A stretch of 64,000 nt of DNA, taken from the NCBI GenBank assembly GCA_002294045.1, contig DBEP01000015.1:9276-73275 (forward strand). Reading direction: 5' to 3'. Shown piece after piece: positions 27,465 to 36,146 of the stretch. Position 1 is the stretch's first letter. Each line of letters starts with the position of its first letter. The position numbers were made by a program, and so were the translations under genes. A model generated the notes under the pieces. The model made no database searches. It worked only from the letters and a program-made list of their open reading frames with translations, and was not told the DNA's origin. This DNA is from Lachnoclostridium sp. UBA903. Its GTDB lineage: Bacteria; Bacillota; Clostridia; Lachnospirales; Lachnospiraceae.

Positions 27465-27495
27465 ATGTCGTCACAATTGTGGACGGCATTTTTTT
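27465..27495 (+). terminator. Terminator of the SRP RNA
   Basis: ATGTCGTC pairs with GGACGGCAT (one wobble) and seven T follow. Confidence 0.7.
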
Positions 27496-27628
27496 ATTTC
27501 ATTGAAAGTTCGTCCTATGAGATTAAAAAGCTCCAGGCAGGGTGCGAATACACGATAGGGTTTATATTAAGAAGGTTGCCTTTCACAATTTGGAACGGCC
27601 AGACCGGCACAAGCAGTTTTCAGACACG
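27496..27628 (+). repeat. Dispersed repeat after the SRP RNA terminator
   Basis: TTCATTGAAAGTTCGTCCTATGAGA at the left is related to 241-275 and 40214-40240, and the right part (27578-27628) aligns with 1-53. It is therefore a nearly full-length copy of an element of about 130 bases. No reading frame is conserved. Written here as TTCATTGA..TCCTATGAGA for the hairpin arms. Confidence 0.5.
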
Positions 27629-27812
27629 CCCTAATTTCCTATGGTAGGAACTGCCCATATGGGTAGTTTTCTATATACAATATTATAGGGGCCGGAAAAC
27701 TATCAATGGGGATAGGCCTTTGCTCATAGCCATCGGAAACGGTGGCCCGGCCCCCTTAGACGGGATAAAGGATTCAATTAACACCAATAAGACAGCTTAT
27801 TGGTGCTTTTTT
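27629..27812 (+). ncRNA. Structured RNA, possibly raiA motif
   Basis: This stretch shows dense secondary structure and ends in a strong terminator. A hairpin ACTGCCCATATGGGTAGT (27648) is followed by a multi-branch domain closed by GGGGCCGG (27688) with CCGGCCCC. Inside are CTATC/GATAG, GGC/GCC and CCATCGGAAACGGTGG. The single-stranded GGAAAAC and CTTTGCTCA segments look conserved. The shape and these segments fit my memory of the raiA motif of Firmicutes, but I cannot run a covariance search. It is not a leader of the next gene, because the terminator separates them. Confidence 0.5.
27782..27812 (+). terminator. Terminator of the raiA-like RNA
   Basis: A perfect 10-base stem CACCAATAAG/CTTATTGGTG with a 4-base loop is followed by C and six T. 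Confidence 0.9.
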
Positions 27813-27917
27813 ACTATAAAACAAAGGGGTATTTTTATAAAATCGTTCTTTCGGAATGTCGATTTATAGATTATAATAGTACTATGCTTAAAATGTAAAC
27901 ATATGACGAGGTGGGCT

Positions 27918-30260
27918 ATGGCAATGAAGATAAATAACTACGCTGTTAATCAGGCTGACAAGGGAACTGTTATTTATGAAGCGGACAAACAGATAAACAG
28001 CGTATGTATCATTTTAAAAGGAAGAGTTCAGGCAGTTAATAATGGCTCAAAAATTATTCTGGGTTCCGGTAATTTCTTAGGTATCAGTGATCTGTTATAT
28101 ATGGGGCGATATTTAAATTCATATATTGCCTATGATGATGTAACTTTCTACTGTTTTCCCGTACAGCAAAAAGAAGATTTGACCGATATATTTTCCGCCA
28201 ATAAAGATTATAAAGGGCTGATGGCTGCTTCCCTGACCAGACAGATTAATGAATTGGATAAGGCTTACAGTGCTCTGCAGTCCGCAGCCGAACATCTTTA
28301 TGATTTTATAGAACGGAAATATCAGATATATCTGGATACCGGAAAAAGGTATGGTTACCCGACCAATGTAATTAATTCAATACAGGATATGGAGCACTAC
28401 AGCGGTGATTTTGTCATAGATGAAAAAAAGCTGGCTTATTATAAAGAATGCGCCAGGATATCTGTGGACACATGGAAAGCCTTCTGCTCCTCGGGTGACG
28501 TGGTGGTTCTTTATTTGGTGGAAGAGACAGCGGAATTGATTGCACAGCTAATCACGGAGTGTATGGAATTATCGGATTATATTTCCGATATTTTTGCATT
28601 GTTAATGAATAATACGGATGCCTGCCTCTTTAAAAATTTTGCGGCCCTTGCCATATCCATTGAGGAAGAAGGCGGTTATAACAAAGAATTATTAAAGCTT
28701 ATTGATGAAATCATTGATGAGATTAATCATATTGAAAAGCTTTTTCTGGATAAGACAGGCAGAATTATTAGTGTTGACCGGTTAAGGATGGAAGAAATAT
28801 ACTATCTTCTTTTGTCTAAAGACAGCAGCCGCAAGGAGCAGGTGGAAGATAATTTTCAGTATGCTGTGAATGAATTGCAGCAAATGTCGGAGGATTTTAA
28901 TGATTCCTTAAAGAAAATCCAGCTTTACGGCGGCAGAGACCCTGAAAAATCTGAGGAACTGCAGGAGTTGGTCCTTGATTTTATCAATTCTAAAGATAAA
29001 TTTTCTACCGAAGACAGTGTGAGGGTACGGCGCAGAAAATTGCTGCAGCATTTTTATGAACTATATGAAGCTGTATTTTTTAAAGCCTGCCAGGATGAAG
29101 CCGTGCCACGGATAATTGACTTATTTTTGAAATATGGTTTTCTGGATGAAAGGCTTTTCACAAAGGAACAGCAAAAAGAGCTTTATAGCCTGGATAATGA
29201 AATACGGGAAGGGACAGGGCCCTGTGCTGTTTATAATATCAAAGACTGGCTTATGAGCATTTACAAGGGAGAAAAGGAGCCTTCCAAAAATGAGTTTGAC
29301 ATGGATTATACGGATGTGCTCAGGGACAGAAGAAAAAAGGGCGAAATTACGGAAGCTGAGGTAAAGGAGCTCTTACAGAACCAAAAAGAAAAGATTATTT
29401 ATGAAATAAATAATATGTTCCGCTGCAACCACAGGATAACCAGCGGTCAGTTCAGCACCTTCGTACCGTTTCTCTGGGGTGATAATATGGTTAAAGGTAT
29501 CCGGGCAACGCTGGTAACCTCAGCTAAGCTCAATGATGCCGTTAGTGAACTGATGAAAATTGACTATTCCGTTTTTCACAGAGAGGTGTTATATGTTAAT
29601 ACGGAAAAGGGAATTTCAAAAGAGTATATAATAAAGCAGGTGTTTCCGGATATTATTCTCATGCCGGCCCTGGGCTATAACGGCGTTATGTGGCAGGAAA
29701 TTACCGGTAAGAGAAAAAGCAATGAAGGAAGATTTATCCTGCCTGTTTTTACGGAAGTAGCAGTTAAGGATATTTTAGTAAAGCTCTTTGGAAGATTCCG
29801 CTGGGAACTTTGCAGGAGTATACAAGGAAGTGCCTGGAATAATATTAAATATAAATCGCTGACTTCCGAATATGCGGATTATATCCAGTTTTACCGCAGA
29901 AACAGGGAGCTTTCGGAAGATATGAAAGAAAAGATAAAATTACAGATACAAAAGGGAAGAGGAAATTACCGGGAAATTTTTGTAATTGATTATGAAGCCT
30001 GGATTAAAGGAGAATCAACCGGTGTATTAAGGCTCAATAGGGTTGCAAGGGAAATTCTTGCCACGTATTGTCCTTTTAGCAAGCCAATCCGGGAGCGAAT
30101 AAAAGGCCAGCCCCTGTTTGCGGATGCTATGGAACGTTTTGTAAGAAATACGCTTAAAAAGAAAAGAGAAACAGAGATCAGATTCCGTGCCATTGAAAAA
30201 GAAGGCGGAGAGATTACGGAAGAATTAACGGAAACTTTAGCTTTTTACCAGGAGCTGTAA
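27918..30260 (+). CDS. Large protein with N-terminal cyclic-nucleotide-binding domain, otherwise unknown
   Basis: The protein has about 780 residues. Residues 1-110 form a CRP-like cNMP-binding barrel (GTVIYEADKQINSVCIILKG, then GNFLGISDLLY). There is no helix-turn-helix, so it is not a CRP-type regulator. The remainder is largely helical and hydrophilic and matches no family I recognise; the C-terminal part contains FVIDYEAWIKGESTGVLRLN. There are no obvious membrane segments. GAGGTGGG precedes ATG 27918, and an in-frame ATG at 27924 is also possible. It stands alone between an RNA terminator and its own terminator. A cytoplasmic scaffold or signalling role is only a guess. Confidence 0.8.
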   Translation: MAMKINNYAVNQADKGTVIYEADKQINSVCIILKGRVQAVNNGSKIILGSGNFLGISDLLYMGRYLNSYIAYDDVTFYCFPVQQKEDLTDIFSANKDYKGLMAASLTRQINELDKAYSALQSAAEHLYDFIERKYQIYLDTGKRYGYPTNVINSIQDMEHYSGDFVIDEKKLAYYKECARISVDTWKAFCSSGDVVVLYLVEETAELIAQLITECMELSDYISDIFALLMNNTDACLFKNFAALAISIEEEGGYNKELLKLIDEIIDEINHIEKLFLDKTGRIISVDRLRMEEIYYLLLSKDSSRKEQVEDNFQYAVNELQQMSEDFNDSLKKIQLYGGRDPEKSEELQELVLDFINSKDKFSTEDSVRVRRRKLLQHFYELYEAVFFKACQDEAVPRIIDLFLKYGFLDERLFTKEQQKELYSLDNEIREGTGPCAVYNIKDWLMSIYKGEKEPSKNEFDMDYTDVLRDRRKKGEITEAEVKELLQNQKEKIIYEINNMFRCNHRITSGQFSTFVPFLWGDNMVKGIRATLVTSAKLNDAVSELMKIDYSVFHREVLYVNTEKGISKEYIIKQVFPDIILMPALGYNGVMWQEITGKRKSNEGRFILPVFTEVAVKDILVKLFGRFRWELCRSIQGSAWNNIKYKSLTSEYADYIQFYRRNRELSEDMKEKIKLQIQKGRGNYREIFVIDYEAWIKGESTGVLRLNRVAREILATYCPFSKPIRERIKGQPLFADAMERFVRNTLKKKRETEIRFRAIEKEGGEITEELTETLAFYQEL

Positions 30261-30299
30261 ACATTAAAAGTGTGCGTGACTACGGAAAACTCAGGAAGA

Positions 30300-30343
30300 A
30301 AAATAATCCCGGGAGGAAGGCAGCACCGGGATTATTTTCTTTT
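30300..30343 (+). terminator. Rho-independent terminator
   Basis: AAAATAATCCCGG pairs with CCGGGATTATTTT over 13 bases, followed by a T-rich stretch. It ends the preceding large gene. Confidence 0.85.
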
Positions 30344-30448
30344 CTGTATTTTTCTGTGAAACGGAATAAGGAAAAAACGTATAATTGTCAGATAAATATA
30401 TCAAATAATAAAAATTAAATAATTATAATAAAAAAACATAAAAGTATA

Positions 30449-30477
30449 TTGACAAATACCGACTCATTATGTATAAT
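30449..30477 (+). promoter_or_regulatory. Consensus sigma-A promoter
   Basis: TTGACA at 30449 and TATAAT at 30472 are both perfect, with 17 bases between. Transcription should start near 30484. No long reading frame follows before the terminator at 30865. Confidence 0.85.
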
Positions 30478-30560
30478 GGCATCATAAACCAGATGATAGT
30501 TCAATTAACAGATAATTAGAACGAATCGTTTTGGGACTGAAGGGAAAGGAGGAGATTCCA

Positions 30561-30587
30561 ATGGGCTCTTTAGAGGAAGATTCGTAG
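30561..30587 (+). CDS. Possible eight-residue leader peptide (MGSLEEDS)
   Basis: ATG is preceded by AAAGGAGGA with seven bases between, one of the best ribosome sites in the window. The frame stops after eight codons. The end of the frame is paired with ACGAATC upstream, so ribosome movement could change RNA folding. No function is known. Confidence 0.35.
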   Translation: MGSLEEDS

Positions 30588-30864
30588 TATATATCTATCC
30601 ATGGCATGCAGAAAGATCGTCCTGCTGGAAAAGCCTTCAACATAGATAAACATATTTAAAATATGTAATTATAATTATATTGTAAAGGAGTTTTATTTAT
30701 ATTTAAATATTAAAGTGTAATGTACCTAAATGCATGTGATGCAGATAGAATGGTAATAAACCTGTTATTTATATATTCAGCTTTAGCAGGACATCAAGTT
30801 ATACAATAACAATAATGACTCCGGCCAGACTACATAAAGAGGAATTTAATTAGAAGTAACAGGT

Positions 30865-30901
30865 AAAAACCTGCCATAATAATTTGTTATGGCAGGTTTT
30901 T
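30865..30901 (+). terminator. Rho-independent terminator of the unclassified transcript
   Basis: A perfect 15-base stem (AAAAACCTGCCATAA with its complement at 30887) has a 7-base loop. It is symmetrical enough to work in both directions. Confidence 0.9.
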
Positions 30902-30916
30902 CTGTGTATATTTGCT

Positions 30917-30945
30917 GCAGTTTAACCGTAAGGCTGAACTGTAAC
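30917..30945 (-). repeat. Dispersed repeat, inverted copy of 5137-5165
   Basis: Read on the minus strand, the sequence GTTACAGTTCAGCCTTACGG and its continuation to AACTGC match the left end of the element at 5131 with only two differences. Confidence 0.6.
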
Positions 30946-31028
30946 AAATTACTAGGTTTTTTACTTGTTTTAATTGACATCGAATGGTAAGATAAAATAG
31001 GATGTTAAATTATAAGAGAGGGTATGAT

Positions 31029-31757
31029 ATGCTTTGTTTACTTGATGTTAAAAAATATTATAAGAATAATAAAGCTGTGGACGGGATATCCTTTGAAATA
31101 CAAAAGGGAGAGATTTTTGGATTAGTCGGAGCGAACGGAGCAGGGAAATCAACTACCATTTCCATGCTAACCACTATGATTAAACCGGATGACGGAGATA
31201 TTTTATATCATGGGAAAAGTATTGTTAAGAATCCGAAGATAATCCGGAGCCGCCTGGGTTATGTACCTCAGGATATATCTCTTTATTTATCTCTTTCGGG
31301 AAGGGATAATCTCGTATTTTGGGGAAATGCCTATCATGTCCCTAAAAATATTTTGGATGAAAGAATTAGGGAAGTCAGCGATATAATAGGTTTTACAAAA
31401 GATATGTTAAAGCAAAAGACAGCAGCGTATTCGGGAGGTATGAAACGGCGTTTGAATATCGGTGCCGCCTTATTGCACCGTCCGGATTTCCTCGTTTTGG
31501 ATGAGCCTACGGTAGGAATTGACCTGATTGCAAGAAATCAAATCCTGGATTTTGTTAAAAGAATAAATACAAAGGGAACAACAATTTTATACTGCGGGCA
31601 TTACATGGAGGAAGTGGAGCAGATTTGTGATTCCGTCTGTATATTGGACAAGGGTAAGAAGCTTGTATGCGGCAGCAAGAAAAATCTGTTAAGTGAACCG
31701 GACAAAACATTGGAAAAATTATATTATGAATTAGTGGGAGTTAAACAGACAATTTAA
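31029..31757 (+). CDS. ABC transporter ATP-binding protein without a partner permease
   Basis: The 242-residue ATPase is of the type that drives ABC-2 exporters. Walker A is GANGAGKST, the Q-loop region is GYVPQDISLY, the signature is YSGGMKRR and Walker B is FLVLDEPTVGID. An ABC-2 permease gene normally follows directly, but here the next gene encodes an unrelated TPR protein. Either the permease lies elsewhere or was lost, or the ATPase serves another membrane partner. ATG 31029 has GAGGG upstream; the in-frame ATG at 31002 has none. Confidence 0.88.
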   Translation: MLCLLDVKKYYKNNKAVDGISFEIQKGEIFGLVGANGAGKSTTISMLTTMIKPDDGDILYHGKSIVKNPKIIRSRLGYVPQDISLYLSLSGRDNLVFWGNAYHVPKNILDERIREVSDIIGFTKDMLKQKTAAYSGGMKRRLNIGAALLHRPDFLVLDEPTVGIDLIARNQILDFVKRINTKGTTILYCGHYMEEVEQICDSVCILDKGKKLVCGSKKNLLSEPDKTLEKLYYELVGVKQTI

Positions 31758-31816
31758 GTATGTTTTTTCCACCATCCTGATTTGAATGCGTGCCTGAGGC
31801 GCAAATGGGAGGTTAT

Positions 31817-33889
31817 ATGGAACGTTATGAAAATATAGTAAAAATAGAAGAAATAAGAAGACTGACAGATAATAATGAATATATAAAGGCATTGAGAATA
31901 TTGGATACCATGGATACCGGCAGAATAAAAACCCTTACCGATTTAAGTATTATTGCGGATGTTTATATGCAAAACGGCCGGTACGATGAGGCTATGGCGG
32001 TTCTTACAAAAATATATGGAAAAACAAAAACCAGGAGAGTGTTATATCAGCTTGTTGATTTATCTATTAAACGGGGCAGTATAAAGGAAGCGGAGGACTA
32101 TCTGCAGCGGTATATAAAAGCAGCTCCCCAGGATTCCAGCCGTTTTATCTTCCGTTACTGCATCGATAAGCTGAACGGGGAACCCTATGAGGCTTTAATT
32201 GCCTCCTTAGAACAGCTCAAAGAATATGAATATTATGAAAAGTGGGCTTATGAGCTTGCCAAACTGTACCACAAAGCGGGAATGAAAGATAATTGCGTCC
32301 GGGAATGCAGCGATATTATATTATGGTTTGGAGAAGGCATATATGTAGAAAAAGCAAAATTACTGAAAGGTTATTATGTGGGTGAAATTAACCCCTTACA
32401 TATGCTGAAGGCAAAGGAAAAAAAGGAAGCTGAAAAGAAGATGGGTCTTTATAAAACCAAGGATTACAGCTCCATGCGCAGCCGGATAGACCAATTTCTG
32501 GCGAAAGAAGAGGCTTCAAAAGAGGATGGGATACCTGCAGGGAAGGAACAGGAAGTACCGGACGAAGTGAGAGAGGACAATAACAGCGGCATGACGGAAC
32601 AAAACAGCTTTCCGGCAGACATCCGGGAGGTCGTACCGGAAGAGGCACGGGAGATTGAACAGAATAAGGATCCGGAGCTGGAAGAATATTTTAAAAACAT
32701 AGCAATGAAATTAAAAAAAGAAGTGGCCGCAGGAAGTGAAACAACCTCTGATGAGGAAACGGCACCGGATAACGGAATCAGCCGGGTAACGGATGAAAGG
32801 ATGCAGGAAATCGGACAGGCTCCGGAGAATAAAGCTTATGTAAATTCAGGAAAAGAATCGGAGCAGGAAATGGAACCGCCAGGAAATGAAACGTCCGGGC
32901 AGGAAACCAAAATACAGTTAAGGGAAGAAATAAGCCCGGAAATACAGCAGGAATCCAGGGTATCCGAACAGGAAACCAAACAGGGTCCGGAGTATAATTC
33001 CCGGACAGATAATGATTTTGAAGAAACAGAAACGGTAATACAGACAACCGGGGACATGGAAGATATATCCTTACATAATAAAAAACAGCATTTGTCCGAT
33101 AGGTTGGTATCCGCATTTTCAGAGGCAGGCATGAATTATGAAAAAGACTTTGGATATTTTATCCGGATAGATTCCTGCAGAATACAAATAGAAGCATGCT
33201 TAGAAAATGTTCTGTCGGATTATACTAAGAATAATCATATGATTATTACCGGAAGGAGAAAATCAGGTAAAACTACGCTGGCAAAAAAAATATCCAAAGC
33301 TCTTTATGAGTTAAACTGGATCAATGCAAACAGAGCCGCCAAGATATCCGCGGTTAAGCTTAACGGCACATCTCCGGAAAAGAAAAAGGATAAACTGGTA
33401 AACAGCTGCTTAATTATTGAAGAAGCGGGTTCTCTTGAGCAAAGTACGGCAGAACAGCTGCTGTCCCTGATTCGGGATTTAAGCAGGAACATTTTTGTCA
33501 TACTGGAAGATGAGGAATATAACATAAAGAAATTGCTTAAGAAGAATCCAAAGCTTAAGGAGGTTTTTACTAGCCGTATTCATCTTCCGGATTATACACC
33601 GGAGGATATACTGGGTTTTGCTTTTACTTATATTCAGAATTATGATTATGAATTTACAGGAGATGCAAGAACGGCTTTTGAAGAGGGAGCAAAAAAGATT
33701 TTAAATTCGGTAACGGAAGAGGAACAGTTAGAGGCCGTTATGGAATTGGCCCGTAATGCAAAGCTATCTGCCGACGAAAGATATAAAACACTGCTGTCGG
33801 ATATTATACGGGAAAGGGATTTAAATTCAGAAGATTTCTTATATATCAAAAAGGAAGATTTTTTATCGGAGGATTTAATGAATGGATAG
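31817..33889 (+). CDS. TPR protein with charged linker and C-terminal P-loop domain
   Basis: The protein of about 690 residues has three regions. The first 210 residues contain TPR-like helical repeats (YIKALRILDTMDTGR, YDEAMAVLTKIYG). A long Glu/Gln/Pro-rich linker follows (about 215-425). The C-terminal part is an ATPase with Walker A GRRKSGKTTLAKK and a Walker B-like segment SCLIIEEAGSL, resembling AAA-type domains. The family is common in Lachnospiraceae but I know of no assigned role. GGGAGG precedes ATG 31817. Its end overlaps the start of the pyrophosphatase gene by eight bases. Confidence 0.75.
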   Translation: MERYENIVKIEEIRRLTDNNEYIKALRILDTMDTGRIKTLTDLSIIADVYMQNGRYDEAMAVLTKIYGKTKTRRVLYQLVDLSIKRGSIKEAEDYLQRYIKAAPQDSSRFIFRYCIDKLNGEPYEALIASLEQLKEYEYYEKWAYELAKLYHKAGMKDNCVRECSDIILWFGEGIYVEKAKLLKGYYVGEINPLHMLKAKEKKEAEKKMGLYKTKDYSSMRSRIDQFLAKEEASKEDGIPAGKEQEVPDEVREDNNSGMTEQNSFPADIREVVPEEAREIEQNKDPELEEYFKNIAMKLKKEVAAGSETTSDEETAPDNGISRVTDERMQEIGQAPENKAYVNSGKESEQEMEPPGNETSGQETKIQLREEISPEIQQESRVSEQETKQGPEYNSRTDNDFEETETVIQTTGDMEDISLHNKKQHLSDRLVSAFSEAGMNYEKDFGYFIRIDSCRIQIEACLENVLSDYTKNNHMIITGRRKSGKTTLAKKISKALYELNWINANRAAKISAVKLNGTSPEKKKDKLVNSCLIIEEAGSLEQSTAEQLLSLIRDLSRNIFVILEDEEYNIKKLLKKNPKLKEVFTSRIHLPDYTPEDILGFAFTYIQNYDYEFTGDARTAFEEGAKKILNSVTEEEQLEAVMELARNAKLSADERYKTLLSDIIRERDLNSEDFLYIKKEDFLSEDLMNG

Positions 33890-35531
33890 GGAAATATATG
33901 TCATAGGGCATATCAATCCGGATACGGATTCCATATGTTCCGCCATTGCATATGCCAGATTAAAACGGATACTTACCGGCGGTGCCTATAAAGCGAAAAG
34001 AGCGGGCCAGATAAATTCGGAAACAAATTTTGTGCTGGAACGGTTTAAGGTTCCTGCCCCCGGTTATTTATCGGATATCCGTACCCAGGTTAAGGATATA
34101 GAAATCCGAAGGACGGAAGGTGTAAGTAAAGATATATCCTTAAAGAATGCCTGGGCACTTATGAAAAAAAATAATGTGGTAACTTTACCCATTGTGGATA
34201 AAGATAATTATTTGGAAGGGTTGATAACCATCGGTGATATTGCCAAGTCTTATATGGATGTTTATGATAACCGGATATTAACCAAGGCAGAAACACCGTG
34301 CAGTAATATTGTTGAGACCATGGAAGGGGAACTTATTGCCGGTAAAACGGAAGATCATTTTACGGAAGGGAAAGTACTCATAGCCGCAGCCAATCCGGAC
34401 CTTATGGAAAATTATATTGAAAAAGGGGATATCGTAATATTGGGAAACCGGTATGAATCCCAGCTATGCGCTATAGAAATGAATGCAAAATGCATTATTG
34501 TATGCGACGGAGCCATGGTATCCAAAACCATAACCAAACTGGCCCAGAATAATGAATGTGCCATAATAAGGACACCCTATGATACGTTTACTGCCGCCCG
34601 TTTGATAAATCAAAGCATACCTATCCGCTTTTTTATGACGAATCAGGATTTAATAACCTTTTCCACCGAAGATTATATTGATGACATCCGGGAGATTATG
34701 GCGAAAAAGCGTCACAGGGATTTTCCGATTTTAAATAAAGACGGGCATTACAGCGGAATGATTTCGAGAAGGAATCTTTTAAATACCAGAAGAAAAAAAG
34801 TAATACTGGTGGATCACAATGAGAAATCCCAGGCGGTAGACGGTCTGGAAGAAGCCGAAATTTTAGAAATTATTGATCATCACCGTTTGGGAAGCCTGGA
34901 AACCATAAACCCTGTTTTTTTCCGCAATCAGCCTCTGGGTTGTACGGCAACTATAATCTACCAGATGTACCGGGAAAACGGTGTAGATGTGGAGCCCCAG
35001 ATTGCCGGGTTATTGTGTTCTGCCATATTGTCCGATACTTTGGTATACCGCTCTCCTACCTGTACGGAAATTGACCGCGCTCTGGCGGAAGAACTGGCCG
35101 GGATAGCAGGCATTCAGGTCGAAGAATATGCAAAAGAAATGTTTGCGGCAGGAAGCAATTTAATCTCCAAATCCCCGGAAGAAATTTTTTATCAGGATTT
35201 TAAAAAATTTACCGTCGGAGACCTTACTTTTGGTGTCGGACAGATTAATGCCATGAACCGGGAGGAACTGGAGGCCATTAAGGAAAAACTGATTCCTTAT
35301 ATGCAGAAAGCCTTTCGTGACCATGGAGTCGATATGTTGTTTTTCATGCTGACCAATATTATTGAGAGCTCCACGGAACTGCTTTATCAGGGAACCGGAG
35401 CGAAGGAACTGCTTACGAACGCATTTAAACTGGGCAGGGATAAACGGAATATTTATCTGAAGGGCGTTGTCTCAAGAAAGAAGCAATTGATTCCCGCCCT
35501 GATGCTTACTCTCCAGCAGGACAATGTTTAA
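33882..35531 (+). CDS. ppaC: Manganese-dependent inorganic pyrophosphatase with CBS and DRTGG domains
   Basis: The 549-residue cytoplasmic enzyme is a family II pyrophosphatase of the DHH superfamily. The metal site starts with GHINPDTDS (residues 9-17) and includes DHHRLGS. A regulatory insert carries two CBS units (SLKNAWALMKKNNVVTLPIV and a second near FPILNKDGHYSG) with a DRTGG-like domain between. This architecture is known to be regulated by adenine nucleotides, including diadenosine polyphosphates. TCGGAGG precedes the ATG. The overlap with the TPR/P-loop gene suggests coupled expression. The protein may work together with the pyrophosphate-type phosphofructokinase in setting the PPi pool. 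Confidence 0.92.
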   Translation: MDREIYVIGHINPDTDSICSAIAYARLKRILTGGAYKAKRAGQINSETNFVLERFKVPAPGYLSDIRTQVKDIEIRRTEGVSKDISLKNAWALMKKNNVVTLPIVDKDNYLEGLITIGDIAKSYMDVYDNRILTKAETPCSNIVETMEGELIAGKTEDHFTEGKVLIAAANPDLMENYIEKGDIVILGNRYESQLCAIEMNAKCIIVCDGAMVSKTITKLAQNNECAIIRTPYDTFTAARLINQSIPIRFFMTNQDLITFSTEDYIDDIREIMAKKRHRDFPILNKDGHYSGMISRRNLLNTRRKKVILVDHNEKSQAVDGLEEAEILEIIDHHRLGSLETINPVFFRNQPLGCTATIIYQMYRENGVDVEPQIAGLLCSAILSDTLVYRSPTCTEIDRALAEELAGIAGIQVEEYAKEMFAAGSNLISKSPEEIFYQDFKKFTVGDLTFGVGQINAMNREELEAIKEKLIPYMQKAFRDHGVDMLFFMLTNIIESSTELLYQGTGAKELLTNAFKLGRDKRNIYLKGVVSRKKQLIPALMLTLQQDNV

Positions 35532-35869
35532 AGCTTAAACTGTACCTGGACATCTTTCTTTAGATTTTTGCCGCCTGCGGATTTTACATTCTTAGTTATG
35601 GTTAAAATATAGGATTCATTTTCCGTGTAAGCTTCCAAAGGCTCAATTTCTATGTACCGATTGACGGAATCGTAACGGATTTGGGTTTTGAGCGGAACCT
35701 GATTGATGGAAGTAACATAAAGATTACGGTTGTTAACGGTTGCCGGATTTAAGGGAGAGGAAAATTTAATGCGCCATACGAATTTTCCTGTTCTAAATTT
35801 CAGCGTCTGTTTAACTTTATTTTTCATTTCGTCAGATACGGATTCGATATTAAGAAAATTACTAGTCAT
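35528..35869 (-). CDS. Small protein with SbsA/Big_5-type Ig-like domain
   Basis: The 113-residue protein consists almost entirely of one bacterial Ig-like domain. The hallmark sequence is KFSSPLNPATVNNRNLYV, followed by a repeat of beta strands ending SYILTITKNVKSAGGKNL. There is no signal peptide and no membrane anchor, which is odd because such domains usually occur in surface proteins. GAGGTGAT lies upstream of ATG 35869. It converges with the pyrophosphatase gene, the stop codons overlapping. Confidence 0.8.
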   Translation of the reverse strand: MTSNFLNIESVSDEMKNKVKQTLKFRTGKFVWRIKFSSPLNPATVNNRNLYVTSINQVPLKTQIRYDSVNRYIEIEPLEAYTENESYILTITKNVKSAGGKNLKKDVQVQFKL

Positions 35870-36008
35870 AACTATCACCTCAAAAATTTATCTTAAAATG
35901 TCATTTGCTTTATCGGTATAAATAATGATAAAGATTAATTAAGTTACGTGCATTTAAAATTTTATACATTTATTATACTATATTTAGAAAAAATAGCATA
36001 GTAGTAAT

Positions 36009-36034
36009 TAGAGCGTGTTTAAAAAATCATTGCA
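36009..36034 (+). repeat. Copy of the AAACACACTCTA-type repeat
   Basis: TAGAGCGTGTTTAAAAAATC matches the second half-site at 52-75. The next 100 bases up to the flavin reductase gene are a mix of short palindromes without a gene. Confidence 0.55.
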
Positions 36035-36146
36035 CCGTTCTGAACGCTCCACTTTGCGGTATACTGCGTCGCGATTTTGGGAGCGTAGAACCACTACAGA
36101 TTAACGGATTAATTCTTCCGAACAAGGCACGGGGAGGTTTTATTTA

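Larger units (their letters stand above)
30484..30901 (+). ncRNA. Unclassified transcript of about 420 nt with a short reading frame
   Basis: A consensus promoter and a strong terminator delimit this region, which has no coding sequence above 60 codons. The 5' end can fold as ATCAT..ATGAT. ACGAATC (30521) pairs with GATTCGT (30579) and encloses an eight-codon frame with an excellent ribosome site. The 3' half is very AT-rich and holds another AAAGGAG at 30685 with no ATG after it. I do not recognise a known riboswitch or sRNA class. It may be a small RNA, a leader with attenuation of the ABC ATPase gene at 31029, or a decayed gene. Confidence 0.5.

Noticed and set aside
27686..27760. Cyclic-di-GMP riboswitch in front of the cNMP-domain gene
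   Set aside because: The GEMM core segments are missing, and a complete terminator ends the RNA well before the gene, better fitting a stand-alone RNA.
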